Assembly: GCF_005239225.2 (NCBI RefSeq)
Contig: NC_133299.1
Span: 7,010,967 to 7,074,966 of the forward strand
Source of the DNA: Populus alba
Taxonomy: Eukaryota; Streptophyta; Magnoliopsida; Malpighiales; Salicaceae
Length of the DNA: 64,000 nt
Reading direction: 5' to 3'
Position 1 is the stretch's first letter, and each line of letters begins with the position of its first letter. A program made the position numbers and the translations under genes. The notes beneath the pieces were generated by a model. It did no database searches. It was given only the letters and a program-made list of their open reading frames with translations, and was not told the DNA's origin. Shown piece by piece: positions 24,390 through 36,290 of the stretch.

Positions 24390-25087
24390 AGATAGTTACT
24401 TTCAAATGAGATTATCTCTATTGACTATGTAAAGTCAAAGGATAATATTGCAGATCTGCTATTATTTATAAAAAAGCAAATTGATAAATCATTGAGGAGA
24501 ATGAGATTAAAGCCTACATTCAAAGAATGGCAATGAAGGCAACTCATTAGTGTGATTGGAAGATCCCAAAATGAAGGTCCAAAAAAAAAAACAACCGAAT
24601 AATGTGTCAATTCAGTAATAGTACTCTTATTCATTTCTATGATGAAAAGTGTTATCTGCAGGATAAGCTAAGCTTTTAATGATTCTTATTTTTTGAAAAA
24701 TTTAAATTGGGTATTACAGGATACTTTTGATAATAATCACCTATGAGAGTATGAAATGAAGCCATCTCTAAGAGAATTAAAAGGCTAAATTCTCTAAAGT
24801 ACTGTTTAAAAACAATGGCATGTTCGGGGCCAAAATGAACGTAACTGTGAGAATCAAAATTATAAGAAAATGAACTATGTGATATCTATTGTCTAGTTTC
24901 ACACAAAAGCCGAACAACACAAGATATCATCTTCATTGATTAGCCGAGTGAATCTGATAGTTTTCATCAAGGAAGATTCAAGGCCAAAAGTTATCTCATT
25001 CAATGCAGTGACTTTTCATTGTTTGCTCCATATTTTTTGTCTATTTTGTATTTTATTTTGATTAAATAATTTTTATTCTTGCGAGGG
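24390..25087 (+). mobile_element. Ty1/copia retrotransposon 3' end remnant
   Basis: Translation at 24406-24515 gives the C-terminal end of a copia RNase H region: ISIDYVKSKDNIADLL followed by SLRRMRLKP, as in plant copia polyproteins that end '..VKSKDNIADPLTKG..'. At 25080-25096 'gcgagggattgttagggtgt' resembles a polypurine tract followed by an LTR start (TG). No reverse transcriptase or integrase could be read upstream, so this is a truncated remnant. Confidence 0.65.
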
Positions 25088-25250
25088 ATTGTTAGGGTGT
25101 GAATGAAAAATTGTGTCTATTAAAACCCAATTTAAAATAGAGTTATGTCCTTTTAAACTAGAAAGTTTTATCATTTTGTTTAAAAAATTACGTTAAAATT
25201 AATTGTGAGAATCACCTATAAAAAAGAGACAATTTTGACATGGTTTTGAT
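25088..25250 (+). repeat. Putative start of a copia 3' LTR
   Basis: Begins 'tgttagggtgtgaatg' immediately after the purine-rich 'gcgaggga'. The LTR continues beyond the MITE at 25251-25552, and its end was not located. No matching 5' LTR was found in the window. Confidence 0.4.
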
Positions 25251-25552
25251 CATAGTTTTGAAACCCAGCCTGGCCCAGCGGGTTGACCTGGGACTTGGCC
25301 GACCTAGTGCTGGAACCAAGCCGAGTTGAAGAAAAAACAGGGAAAGGAAAAACCAATGTGACCCAATGACCCGGTTGACCTATTAAGACCCGGCTGCAAA
25401 CCCGTTGACTTTTATTTTATTTTATTTTATTTTTTTACTAAAACGACGTCGTTTTGAATTTTTTAAAAAAAAAAAAAATTGACCTGGCCGACCTGGTGAT
25501 CGGGTTAAAACCTGGAACCCAGGTTTTAGACCAGGCCGGGTCTTAAAACTAT
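25251..25552. mobile_element. MITE, Mutator-like type, 302 bp with 9-bp target duplication
   Basis: The ends form an imperfect inverted repeat: 'atagttttgaaaccc' on the left against the reverse complement 'atagttttaagaccc' on the right, continuing into 'ggcctgg'-like sequence. It is flanked by perfect 9-bp direct repeats, ggttttgat, at 25242-25250 and 25553-25561. A 9-bp duplication is the mark of Mutator-like elements. The GC-rich ends contrast with the surrounding AT-rich DNA. There is no coding capacity. It sits inside the copia LTR, so it is younger than that insertion. Confidence 0.85.
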
Positions 25553-26359
25553 GGTTTTGATAATGGAGAAAACTTCTCATCTTTCTGAAAATCTTCTTTT
25601 TTATATATTTTTAGTCAAAATTCATAATCAAAGTGACATATAAATTTTAGTTCGATGTTTATTTTTAGTTGAGCTGTCAAGAATAAAAGATTAAGTCTGA
25701 GAAATAATATTGTAATGACACTGTTAGACCAAAGATCAAACAATAATTTGCATCTACTTCTTCAAGTCTATTTATGTAAACAAATAATATTGTAAGTTGA
25801 TTTTTCTTTTGATTATTGATTTATATGCATATTTTTTTTTTTATCATAGAAATTAGATCATTAGAGTAGTAAAGAGAAACAACAATCTTATAATATATTT
25901 AAAATGTCACAACATTTTCAATTCCCTTGTAAAAAGTCCAACAAGATAGTTCTCAACATGTTAGCCAACACAACCAATTACCTATAGCTCCATGGCGTAT
26001 TCTATTCAAGTTGTAGATTCATAAGATCCCCCTCTTTATGTCTCTTGCATTTATCGAAGTTGAAAATCCAGGTTTAATTTCTTCTCGCTCTACAGCTAGA
26101 CAAAAACCATATATATAATGGCTGTTGGGTTCCTAGCTCTATTCTTTCCTCTCCTCTCTTTACTGTTCTTCGGTTTCCCATTTGCCAAGCCCATAGCGGG
26201 ATTCCCTTCTAAATTCACTCAACCAAGAAGCTCTCTCCCTCTACTCCAAATGAGCTCTACAAAGAAAAGTTCTTCACTCAAATACTTGATGAGTTTGAGT
26301 GTATATATTCTATATAGTTTTTTCATGTATCATAACTCATAATTAAAAAAATTAACTTT

Positions 26360-26556
26360 TAACTATCTGTAAATCTAATGGTAAGAGTTTAAGATTAAAA
26401 CGTTTGATTCCCTCTCTGTAATTTTAGGTTCGATCCCTATGGTTGCTTATATGATACAACTGGAGACTTACATGGTCGTTAATTTCAGGATCCATGAGAT
26501 TAATTAGTTGAAATACGCGCAAACTAATCCGAACACCAACGTTAATAAAAAAAAAA
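26360..26556 (+). mobile_element. tRNA-derived SINE
   Basis: Contains an A-box-like 'ggtaagagttta' (~26380), a B-box 'ggttcgatccc' at 26428-26438, a tRNA-unrelated body with 'acttacatggtcgtta', and a 3' A-run at 26545-26556. It looks like SINE families known from Salicaceae; this is recalled, not searched. It lies between exon remnants of the carboxypeptidase pseudogene. Target duplications were not identified. Confidence 0.7.
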
Positions 26557-26758
26557 TACTTTTTTTGGGTTTTTGCAGTGCTGGCAGCATAGTTCAGATT
26601 GAAATATCCGCATGTCACCATTGGAGCCTGCCATCTTCTTCACCAATCCTCAACTTTGAGGGCATAAAATCACCATATATACAGCTTCAACAATATCATC
26701 ACTCAAGACTGATCTAGGGTCCCCCCTGTCTCTTTCTTTCTCAATTATTCATTAATTT

Positions 26759-26986
26759 CTTCTCCTTGCTGAAAGACACCAAGATATCATCACCATGATG
26801 AGATTTAAGCTAAGGTCATGTCATAATCTCCAAAGCAGTCAAAAGTATTACTATGGTCCAATCTTAACATACCTTACAAAATTTATAATGGTAACTAGAC
26901 GATATATATTAATATTGTGATCATAATTAAATATTATTAAAAACCTGCTAGAGTACGTATAGATTCGGAGCAATGAATATTTTAAT
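26759..26986. repeat. Right copy of the ~225 bp direct repeat
   Basis: Partner of 24142-24366, 2.6 kb apart, same orientation, with shared blocks such as 'gtattactatggtccaatct' and 'attaatattgtgatcataat'. It is located within the carboxypeptidase pseudogene. Confidence 0.75.
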
Positions 26987-27469
26987 GGCTGCGCGCATGG
27001 GGAAACTAATTCAGGGTGAGAGTGAGGACTGTTACGAGGTGATCAAAGGATAATGGCAGGAGAATGAAGACGCTGCAAGCCAACCTGGAGGCCTCGAACT
27101 ACATATCACTTTTCTCCTTAGTGAATCGACCCTACTCGATCAAATTAATTAAAATACAATAAATTATTAAATATCAGGATTTAAGAAAAAAAAAATACAT
27201 TAGCGCAAATCCTCTGGAAAGTTGGCTTGATACTGCTTTGGGTCTATACAGCCATGACAGATTATCCAACTCCTTCAATTTTTTGAAGTCCCATGCCTGC
27301 TTATCCGGTCAAAGAGGTACTCATCATTGATGCAATTCAGTAAGATTAATTATAATGCTCGCAAATTATTATTATTATTATTATTATATATATATAGTTT
27401 AGTTTTCAATACATAACTCTTAGAGATTGGTAATATGAACAAGAAGGTTTGCTTCCTCGTTTCTTTGAT

Positions 27470-27690
27470 TTAATGCCTGTTTCGGCAGGCATTGGTTTTA
27501 TAAAAAATTTTAAGAAATAAAATTAATTAATGATTGTTATGTTCTTAAATTATTTTGATATGTTAATATTAAAAATAATATTTTTTTAAAAAAATATTAT
27601 ATTGATATATTTTTAAGTAAAAAATACTTTAAAAAACAATAACTACCACTATCCCACCCCGTAAGAATGTATTTTAAAAATTATTTTAAA
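27470..27690. repeat. AT-rich dispersed repeat (copy 1)
   Basis: Core 'gatatgttaatattaaaaat..atttttttaaaa..tattgatatatttttaagtaaaaaatacttt' resembles, often in reverse orientation, segments at 49130-49560, 55660-55800 and 56280-56420. All contain poly-T/A cores next to 'tatttttaaaaaatatttt'-like sequence and an 'actaccac'-type edge. It appears to be an abundant non-coding element and sits in a pseudogene intron. Confidence 0.5.
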
Positions 27691-27999
27691 AAAAATCCAT
27701 TTATATATAAGTTGATTGAGAATATTGATCTTATCAAAAATAAAAATAAAAGGTTTTTAATATCAAATTAACTATTGAAACTAGTTTTTTGTTTATACTA
27801 CTGCATATTAAAAATAGACTAGTTGATTGATTTATATACAGTTAACGGTGTAAATATGAAAATATTGTTTACGGGTATTTGTGCTGTATTCCAATATTCA
27901 TTAAAATAGAGGAAAAAAAATTGATTACCAAAATTAATTCCAGTTTTAAAAATCAATTTCACTATGGTTCAGGGATAATAAAAAATGAATTCAACCTAA

Positions 28000-28230
28000 A
28001 AATTTTAGTTATTAAATAAAGTTTTAAAATATAATTTATATTATTTTTTAACATATTTTTTTAAGTAAGTAAAAGTTTTTTGAATTTGAAATTTACTTAA
28101 ATTTATATTATATTATACTTAATTTTTATTAAATAAATAAAATAATAAAATTTAAACATGTAACTTGTAAATCAAGATTAGAATAACAAGCATAGCGCAG
28201 TCTTTTAGCTATTACAATAATTTTCTTGTG
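28000..28230. repeat. Heavily diverged TRIM-like sequence
   Basis: Shares 'taaagttttaaaatataatttatattattttttaaca' and 'agttttttgaatttgaaattt' with the TRIM elements at 34794 and 38921, in the same order. The second terminal repeat and the primer site are no longer recognisable. Confidence 0.45.
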
Positions 28231-29720
28231 TTATACTTAGAAGTTAATCACACGGGGTAGAGTGGTGCTCATGCGATTGTACTGTGAGTCCATGACAAAA
28301 AAGCGTTTGACCTTTGCAGATGTGTAATTAAAGCGATTGATGATCCAAACTTGAGGGATATTTGAATAAATGTTGAAATTAAATAGTCTATCCCTTCTCT
28401 AGTGCTCGTGAATTATTGAAACTTGGAAGAAAGATAATTAAGACGATCACATGAACAACAATGGCATGGAAAGGGAAACCAAATTCCGTGAACCATAAGG
28501 TGGTAGCATCCGAGAAATGCATTTCCCCTCGCATGGTGAAGCCTGTTCTTACCATGAATCATCACCATCATTATCCCTTTGTCTATAACGTAAAAACTGG
28601 ATCTCATAAAGTTTTCGCTAATCATCTTTGCATGGCCCATCAACACAGAATGTAATTGATGCCCTCGCTGAGGTCAACAATTCACCATCTTCGAGGGCGG
28701 AGATTTTTTGGGCAATAAAGGATAAGAACTCCCTCTCCGTTTATCCAAGTTTTTATTTTTTAGGTTAAAAAGCAGAAGCAGAAATTTAGAGAAATGCCTT
28801 CCTTGTGTGTTGAAGAAATATGTTGTCTTGGAATTGATTTGCGGGCATGTAAGAGATAAGGACAGCATAATTCCAGCTTCTGAGTGGAACTACAATGATA
28901 CGGCTTCTTTCTGCAAAGGGTTCTTTGGTGTTGAGCCAAGACCTAATTGGATTACTGCTGAGTTTGGTGGCCATGTGAGGGCATCATTTTCTTTAGCATT
29001 GAGGGCAGGCATGCTCTAATGGTGATAATCGTAATAATATTGCATAGGAGACCAGCATAAACCCTAATAATAATAATAATCTTGATGTGTATCAAAGCTT
29101 TAAACATTGATGACATCCATGGCTGCTTTGAACAGGATATTAAAAGAGTCTTGAGAAGATTTGGCAGCAATTTTATCATCTTTAATGGCTTGAGAGACCC
29201 TTGGAGTGATGGGGGGCATGATCTCTCTCTCGTATTTTAATCTCTATCTTAAAAGGAACATGTGATTATGCTGTAAGAGATTATATATATATAATTTGCT
29301 TCTTGGTTATGACAGGGTGCTAGAGAATATATCCAAGAGCATATAGCTGCCATCATAGCACAAGGAGGCCAGTGGATCAGAGATCTTTGAAATGAAGAAT
29401 TTAATATAAATTATTGAGATAACTAGTTCCTGGCTACAGCATATCCACATATACATTGAAATCTACAAGTAGCAGGCCCCAAATGCTCTCCCCCTTCTTT
29501 CTTTGATGGCATTCATGCCCCCTAGGTTTTTTTTTTTTTTTTTTTTTTATCATTCTGCAAATCGCAAATGATTGGGATGCTTATAGACAAATTATATTTT
29601 CTCGCAGGGGCTCACCATGTGGACCTGAGATTTGCAACCAGTGAAGATCCAAAATGGCTTCAAGATGTGCGAAAAGGAGAGGTCAGCATCATTGCAGAAT
29701 GGCCATGCCACTTGAATTAA

Positions 29721-30959
29721 AAAATAAAAAAACACGTTGCCAGGTTCCTGAGAGCGGTTAAAATTAAACTTAGGACGTTCTTGCAACAAGGAACATTGAA
29801 CCATATAGGCCCATTGGGTTGGTTAAGAGGAGTACTCTTGCAACAAGGAGCATTGAACCATACTTCGACGGTCTGGTCCAGTTGCCTATCATGTCTGATA
29901 TTTGGGCATATGAACCAGGATGTTTTGATTCTATCCTAAAGATATTGAAAAACAAAAACTCCTTTCTTTTTAGCAATCATGAGGCCGTTCTTTCATTGCT
30001 GGCATGAGAATAAATAACGTTTTCTGAATAAATAGATGGTTGAATTCACCCGTCGCCTGAATCTGGTAACGATTGGTAATTGCTTGCGAAGGAAAATATG
30101 CTCCCTGGCCTGAGTTCGAATGCAACGGCGCCTAGCCCTATCGCCTAGTTAAAGGAAACTTTTGAAACAATGAGATGGTGGCATATGGTTGCTCCGGGAG
30201 GAGGAATGTCTGCCTGATAATTGGATATACAGGGATAAAAGCCCAAATGTGACATGAATGTCCTTTTCAAATTGCTTTGCAATCTTTTTCAAAGTTAGGG
30301 CACGAATAAGACAGGTCAGTCCACCATTCAGATTTTGGAAATGGAGGTTTGGTCTCTCGAGGTCACTTTGAAAGTGCAAGTCATGGATAGTTGCAGTTGA
30401 CTTGAGAAACATCAGGAATCATAACCATTATTACAATTGAAACTTCTTAAACACTGTTGCAATTTACGATAGCCACATTATTTCAACCTCGACTTTTTCT
30501 TTTTTCAATTGCAATTTTTTATATTCAAATTAATAGCCAAATTATTAAAATTCGTCAAGGAAAGAATAAATTTCAATAATATAAAACCAAAGTGTAAAAC
30601 AATAATAAATTTCATGGCCAATTAAATTCACTTGGAAAAAGTTTAGTTAAGTTCACATACTTAACAGTTAGATTAGATTTCATTTAGTTTTTTTTTATTT
30701 TATTGATTTTTGTTTTTTTTTTTATTTTAAGGTGTTTTAGAGGGGTTCGTGGGTAATTTAAAGAGATTTTTATATTGTTTCAAAAAGATAATGAGTTAAA
30801 AATGACTTTTTTAGAAGAAAAAAAAAAAACCTACTTGATTTTCCTAGTTACTACAAAACCAACAGGTTGCCTTTCAACAAGCAACTTATTGCCTATTTAA
30901 TAAAAAATCAAATTAGAAGTGTACATGAGACAAATATTAAAAAAATTCACATGGCTTAG
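29721..30959. other. Intergenic, no gene seen
   Basis: A 20-30 bp phrase ('cttgcaacaaggaacattga' at ~29779 and 'cttgcaacaaggagcattga' at ~29836) is repeated in tandem about 57 bp apart. The remainder is AT-rich with no supported coding region or RNA gene. Confidence 0.5.
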
Positions 30960-30965
30960 GCTTTT

Positions 30966-31215
30966 TATTAAAGCATGTGGGTCTGATCCATCAAACATGA
31001 TTTTTTATTATTATTATTATTATTTCTTTTTATTAATTGTTTATTTTGAATTAGTGTTTTTTTTAAATAGTAATTTATTTTATATATATTTTTTTAGTTG
31101 CATGATATTTCAAATATTAAAGCATGTGGGTCTGATCAGTCAAAACATGATCTCTCTCTCTTTTTTTTTTCTTTTCATTAATTGTTTATTTTGAATTAGT
31201 GTTTTTTTTAAATAG

Positions 31216-31258
<43 letters not shown>

Positions 31259-31280
31259 TTGCATGATATTTCAAATAATT
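30966..31280. repeat. Two-copy tandem repeat, period ~149 bp, with an (AT)n tract
   Basis: 'aaagcatgtgggtctgatc' recurs at ~30970 and ~31119. Both copies continue with 'attaattgtttattttgaattagtg', 'tttaaatagtaat' and 'agttgcatgatatttcaaat'. The second copy contains an expanded (AT)n microsatellite at 31218-31255. Confidence 0.85.
31218..31255. repeat. (AT)n microsatellite
   Basis: Uninterrupted AT dinucleotide run of about 19 units in the second copy of the 149-bp tandem repeat. Confidence 0.95.
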
Positions 31281-31639
31281 AGTTTGATTTGTTCTATAAA
31301 ATAAATAAAAACAAGAAAGAAAATTGGCGTAAAATATTTGCATGTGCAAATATCTTTTATTTCTATTATGAAGATTATCTTTCTATTTTAATATTTAATT
31401 AGTTTTAACAACTCAATTATTTTTTATTTTATTTTATAAAGCATAAATAGCATTGTTTTGTTTCTCAATTAAAAAAAATTATTAGGAATTGAGCTTTTTC
31501 TAATTTATTTTGATTTGTTTTCTATAAAGTTATTACAGTCTCAAAAAAATATTTTAGCAATAGGTTGGTGAGCATTAATTTTTTTATCATGTAATAAAAA
31601 AATAGTTTCACAAAAAAAAGTTATTAAACTCAGTAAGGG

Positions 31640-33400
31640 TATGACTTGGTTGTAAGTTTGGCATGTTAACTCGGGTCCATTCAATATATTGCATTCTCAA
31701 TGTTTTTTTTTTTTTTTTAAAGATGTTTTCTTAATATTTTTTTTAAAAAAGTCAAACCATATTTTTATTGGTAGTTTGAGTTTTTTTGAACGATCCAAGT
31801 TGACTAGGTCATATTAGGCAACTCTCGAAAAGATTTGATTTGAAGCTTAGTTAGATAAGTAATCATATTGAGAGGTTTAAAAATTGATCCATTGAGCCGA
31901 GTTTAATGACATTATTAAAAAAATTTCAATTGCCTCAACATTTTTTTACATTAAAAAAACTTTTGGTTTGACCCACACAATAACACGAATTGGATCAATT
32001 ATCTAATAACCTATTACATCTTATGTCCTAATCCATTTTGTTTTTGCACCCCTCTTCATTTGTTAATGGGTTTTCCACATATTAACAATTACTGCTATTC
32101 TCTTAGTTTATATTTGGCCCGCGCTCCGTCATAAGTCATACTAAGTTTTCTTTTTTAATGTAAAAAAAATGCTAAGAGTGTGAATAATTTTTTGATAGTG
32201 TTATTAAAACTAGCCAAATAGGTCAATTTCATAACCTCCCAACTTAGCTTCTTCTTTTTTTTTTTTTTTTTTTCTAACTTGAGTTTTTAATTAAAACGTG
32301 TGAGAGCTAGCCTGACATAAATCGATCAATTTTATAAGTACAAATGCAACCTTGATGACTGATAAAAACATGGCTTAACTTTTAAAAAAACTTTAAGATG
32401 ACAAGTTTTATTTTTAAATTTTGAGGCAAGGATAGATTGGATCGATCCTAATCCCCCAACTACCTGGGTAATGGATTATATTAAGTTTAATAATTTTTTT
32501 ATTTAATTACATGATAAAAATAGATGCTCATAAAATTGAGCATCAACCTAAAAATAGACACTTATTTGAGATAGTGACAACTCTATAGAAAGTAAACAAA
32601 AATAAATTATATAGTCTATTTCTCAACCAATCCAATATTGAAAGATAAAATTAAAATAATAAATAAATAAAAATAATTAAAGGATCAAAAATTTTAAAAA
32701 AAAAAAAACATATTAGGTCAACTCATTAAACTTATGAATCGGGTAACTTGAGCTAGCACGCTAAACCTGTAAACCGACTTATGAACTTTAGTGGGATTAT
32801 AATTTTTTTTTAACTATATAAGAACAAAAATAGATGATCACACAATCAAAACAACCAATTATTAAACTGAAATTCTCAATTATTCCCAATATCTAAGGAT
32901 GAAAAAAAAAAAAAAGTTAAAGTTACTGGACTTGCAAATCAAGTCAACCAGTCAAACCAGTAAATATGTTCATGGACTTTATAAAGGTTAATAACATGAT
33001 TTTTCTCTGAGACTAATTTTTTTTTAACTATATAAGAAAAAAATAAACGATAAAAAAAGTCAAGTTTAATTAAAAAAAAAAAAACACATAACCAAACTTG
33101 TAAATAGGGCAACTTTGGTTACCCTAGCAAATTCATAAATTACACTAACCTTATATATATATACAAAGCTAATTAATTATTAACCACTCTAATATTAAAA
33201 GATCAAATCAACAAACATAAATTTGAAAAAAAATCATAACAAAAATTCAATAGCAAAAGGAAAAAGAAGAAGCAAAAACAACGTGGATTACCAAGTTCAA
33301 TTAAAAAGGAAAAGAAAAACAAATACCCCACCAAACTTGTAAACTAGAGCAATCTGGGTTATTTTGGCAAATATGCAAATCATGCAAACCCTATAAAAAT
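31640..33400. repeat. Cluster of diverged AT-rich repeat units
   Basis: At least four units share boxes such as 'gatcgatcc..aactacctggg', 'aactcattaaacttatgaatcggg', 'aacctgtaaaccgacttatgaactt', and 'taattttttt..acta', followed by 'caaaattgagcatc'. They resemble the units at 21930-22720. There is no coding signal; the high A-run content suggests old non-coding repeats. Confidence 0.5.
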
Positions 33401-34793
33401 GAAAAATAAAAGGAAAAAAAATTACGAAGCCAAATTCTCAACTACACTAATATTACAATATGAAATTGACAAAAAAATTAAAAAAAATAATAACAAAAAA
33501 AACACTATAAATTATTATTATATTCCATTGAACAGTTCAATGGATGTGGATGAAAAAAATATCCACCTAAAAATAGATGTGAGTAAACAATAATTTCAGA
33601 TGGATTAAACTATGATATTTAGCTAGGAGATGCATAAGGCCAGCTACTGCTCAAAAATTGGCATACCGCGTACCCAAATGACCAGTTGTTGTTATCAGTT
33701 CCCGACAGTCTTGGTTTAGCTCTTGCAGCGCGCTAATGACACATAATTTTTAAGTGGCATTGTTTTAAGGTGGTGCTAAGTTCCTTTTTATTTTATTTTA
33801 TTTTATTGCGTAAAATCAATCTGTTTTAAAAGTTAAAACCTCCTGAAACTGTTCATGAGAGCAGGGGCTTTGCGTTGAAGATCCAATGAATCTGCACAAA
33901 AGTTGCTGCAAACCGATCAGACCCACCAAAATGTTGTCTGAGATACCAGAATGCCATGATTTTATGTGCGAACTGTATTTTAATGCATGGTCCATGTGTG
34001 TAATCCTCATATTATAAGGTCTAAGGTCCCCACTTCGAAGATCTGCACAATTTTTTTTAAATAAATTAAGGCAGGAGATAAACCTTTCAACCCTAGCTTT
34101 TTATATCCATGGTGTCTCTGTGATATTGGTTATTTCTGTCCTTGAGTTTATTTAAGAGATAACCACCCCTATTTTACTATTGTATTTCTTTTGAAAAATA
34201 ATCTCCTCCATGTATATATTTTATTCTTGGTCAATCATCCTCTATTATAAAAAAAAAATTAACATTTTGATAAATAACATGCCTTCGCAGTTGGCTCCTG
34301 GGTTTGATGGGGCTAGCTACGTACCTTTATTATGGGTAAATTAAACATTTTTAAATTAAAAATAATAAAAAAAGTACAATAAGATTGTCACCCATAAGTC
34401 CTACCTGCCTTGGTTAAAACCAATTACAAACAAACCAATATTATCCTTTCTTTTAATCTGTATACTTGAATTTCATCGTTGTGTTGATTATCATCTTCAA
34501 ATTTTATTTTTTTCAAAAAAAATTTTCATCACAACATATCTTTTTCTTGTTAAATATTTCCTAAGTATTTGTTATTACTATTCACATATTAATAAAAACA
34601 AAATCTACTTAAAAAATATAATAGAGTAATGAAATATTTTTTTAAAACAAAACTCCTTATATATAACTTGTTTTTTTTTTAATTATTTATAGTTTATTAA
34701 ACGATCCACTAAAAAGATTGTATGCAAACATGAGAGTTTCAAATGTGTTGAAATTTCAAGAAACTTACCTATGTGATAGCTTAATTGATAGAT
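33401..34793. other. Intergenic, AT-rich, no gene seen
   Basis: Low-complexity open frames only (for example a Lys/Asn-rich frame at 33399-33593). No family, RNA gene or clear element was recognised. Confidence 0.5.
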
Positions 34794-35088
34794 ATGAAAG
34801 AACCAATTCAATTTAATAGTTTAAATTGTTAACTAAGAGTTCAAGATATGATTTATATTATTCTCTAACACATCCTCTCAAATGAAAGTTATTTGAACTT
34901 GAAATTTGCACATGTTCACATTACTTTGTGTTTAATTTTTTTAATTAAATAAATGAGGATGATGAGATTCGAACTCGTAATCGTTTGGTCATTAAGACTC
35001 TGATACCACGTCAAAAAATTAATTTAATCCAATAACTTAAACTGTTAAATAAGATTTCAAGATATAATTTATATTACTTTCTAATAAT
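34794..35088 (-). mobile_element. TRIM retroelement (copy A)
   Basis: About 295 bp with ~77-bp direct terminal repeats (34794-34870 and about 35011-35088). On the reverse strand the primer site TGGTATCAGAG (34998-35008) follows the 5' terminal repeat, matching initiator methionine tRNA. A purine-rich tract (catttgagagga) precedes the 3' terminal repeat, which starts TGTTAGAG. There is no coding capacity. Target duplication is not clear. It is the same family as 38921-39211. Confidence 0.75.
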
Positions 35089-35889
35089 AAATTTCAAGTT
35101 TTTTGATATTGGATAAATATGGACATCTTTGATTAGGGCGTCTTGAATTACTGAAGAGAGACGAGAGATATATTCTGGGATGATATTTTTTTTATTAGAA
35201 ATATTCCTTTCCAGTTCCAAGAAGAAACACAGAGCATCAAATCTTTCCAGCAACCGCAAAACCTAGTAAATTCATCACTGAATTCAAATCCCGAAGTGGT
35301 CTCCCTTCCCCGTAGCATATCTACATGAATATTCTACTAAAAATGGTTTCAATAAGTAGTACTCTGTCATTTCCTGCAAGTCCTCTACATCCAGAAATCT
35401 CAATTATAATTTCCAAATTACAGACTATCTTCACAGAAGTGTCAAGCATATGGATGCAATTGTACATCCTAATTGTCCATGTAAATTACATGGATATGTG
35501 ATTTGTGTGCACGGTTAGGGTCAATAACAAAATTCCTATAGCCAATTGCTTTATTTGAATGCGAAGAAGAATATGGTAGATGGTAAGAATCAGAATCTTA
35601 AACTATAGTATATTACCTTATTTTTACAATGCAGAAAATTATAAAATAGCAATGGAATGACATAATATTTTCCAACCATAATATCCTATTATAATAATGA
35701 CATATTATTTCAGTTAGCCATTTTCAATGAAATTACAAATGAAAAATATTTCATCATTAATTACTAATGAAATTATTGACACAATATAATAATTAAAAAA
35801 ATCAAATAGTATTATGTTGATAGTTGGTCCTTTTACCCTTCAAAACTCTATCATCTACTGAATTATCTTAGGATGCAAAGGTTGCACAC
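35089..35889. other. Intergenic, no gene seen
   Basis: AT-rich DNA with no recognised element or coding region. Confidence 0.45.
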
Positions 35890-36290
35890 ATTTTTTAGAA
35901 TGGTGGATGAGCCTTTCCTTCAGGTAATCAAGAAATCTAGCAGATTTGGGACTACATTAGATTCCACATTCGGGTTAGCTCCCTGGAACATTATGTTTGG
36001 ATAGGTCATTCTATGTGACGGTTCACTATTAATACAACTTGGGAGCCACTTCGGGATACCAAGCCCAAGAATACTATGCATCATTTTCTTTGCTTTGTAG
36101 GACATGTTCCACGACGCTCTTTCATATTATGACTCGTCTTTTTTGGTTGATTGCATACTATGGACAAACTATAGACTTTTCAGATCATCACCTTCGTGGT
36201 ATATAACTTATGTGGTTCACATGTGGAGACCCATGATCATTTATTTTTTGAGTGCTCCTTCCCAACTTCAGTATAAAGAAAGATTTCATA
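35890..36290 (+). pseudogene. LINE-type reverse transcriptase zinc-knuckle (zf-RVT) remnant
   Basis: Translation at 36222-36255 reads THDHLFFECSF, the signature of the zinc-binding region at the end of plant LINE reverse transcriptases (usually '..ETRDHLFFECPFS'). Upstream '..KPKNTMHHFLCFV' around 36057-36095 fits the preceding part. Frames are broken and neither the reverse transcriptase core nor the endonuclease was seen. Confidence 0.55.

Larger units (their letters stand above)
26118..29720 (+). pseudogene. Pro-X carboxypeptidase (S28 serine peptidase) pseudogene
   Basis: Fragments of a plant lysosomal Pro-X carboxypeptidase occur in order. 26118-26190 encodes a signal peptide (MAVGFLALFFPLLSLLFF). 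26249-26300, in another frame, gives ELYKEKFFTQ. About 26614-26690 gives SSSPILNFEGI. About 27240-27320 gives YTAMTDYPTPS with an in-frame TGA, then PMPAYPVKE. 28870-28975 gives the hallmark FFGVEPRPNWITAEFGG. About 29130-29215 gives NGLRDPWSDGG. 29318-29350 gives VLENISKS and then hits TAG. 29606-29705 gives GAHHVDLRFATSEDP to IIAEW. The catalytic Asp and His contexts survive, but the GASYGG serine region is absent. Frame changes, stops and missing exons make it non-functional. A SINE and a direct repeat lie in its introns. Confidence 0.85.
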
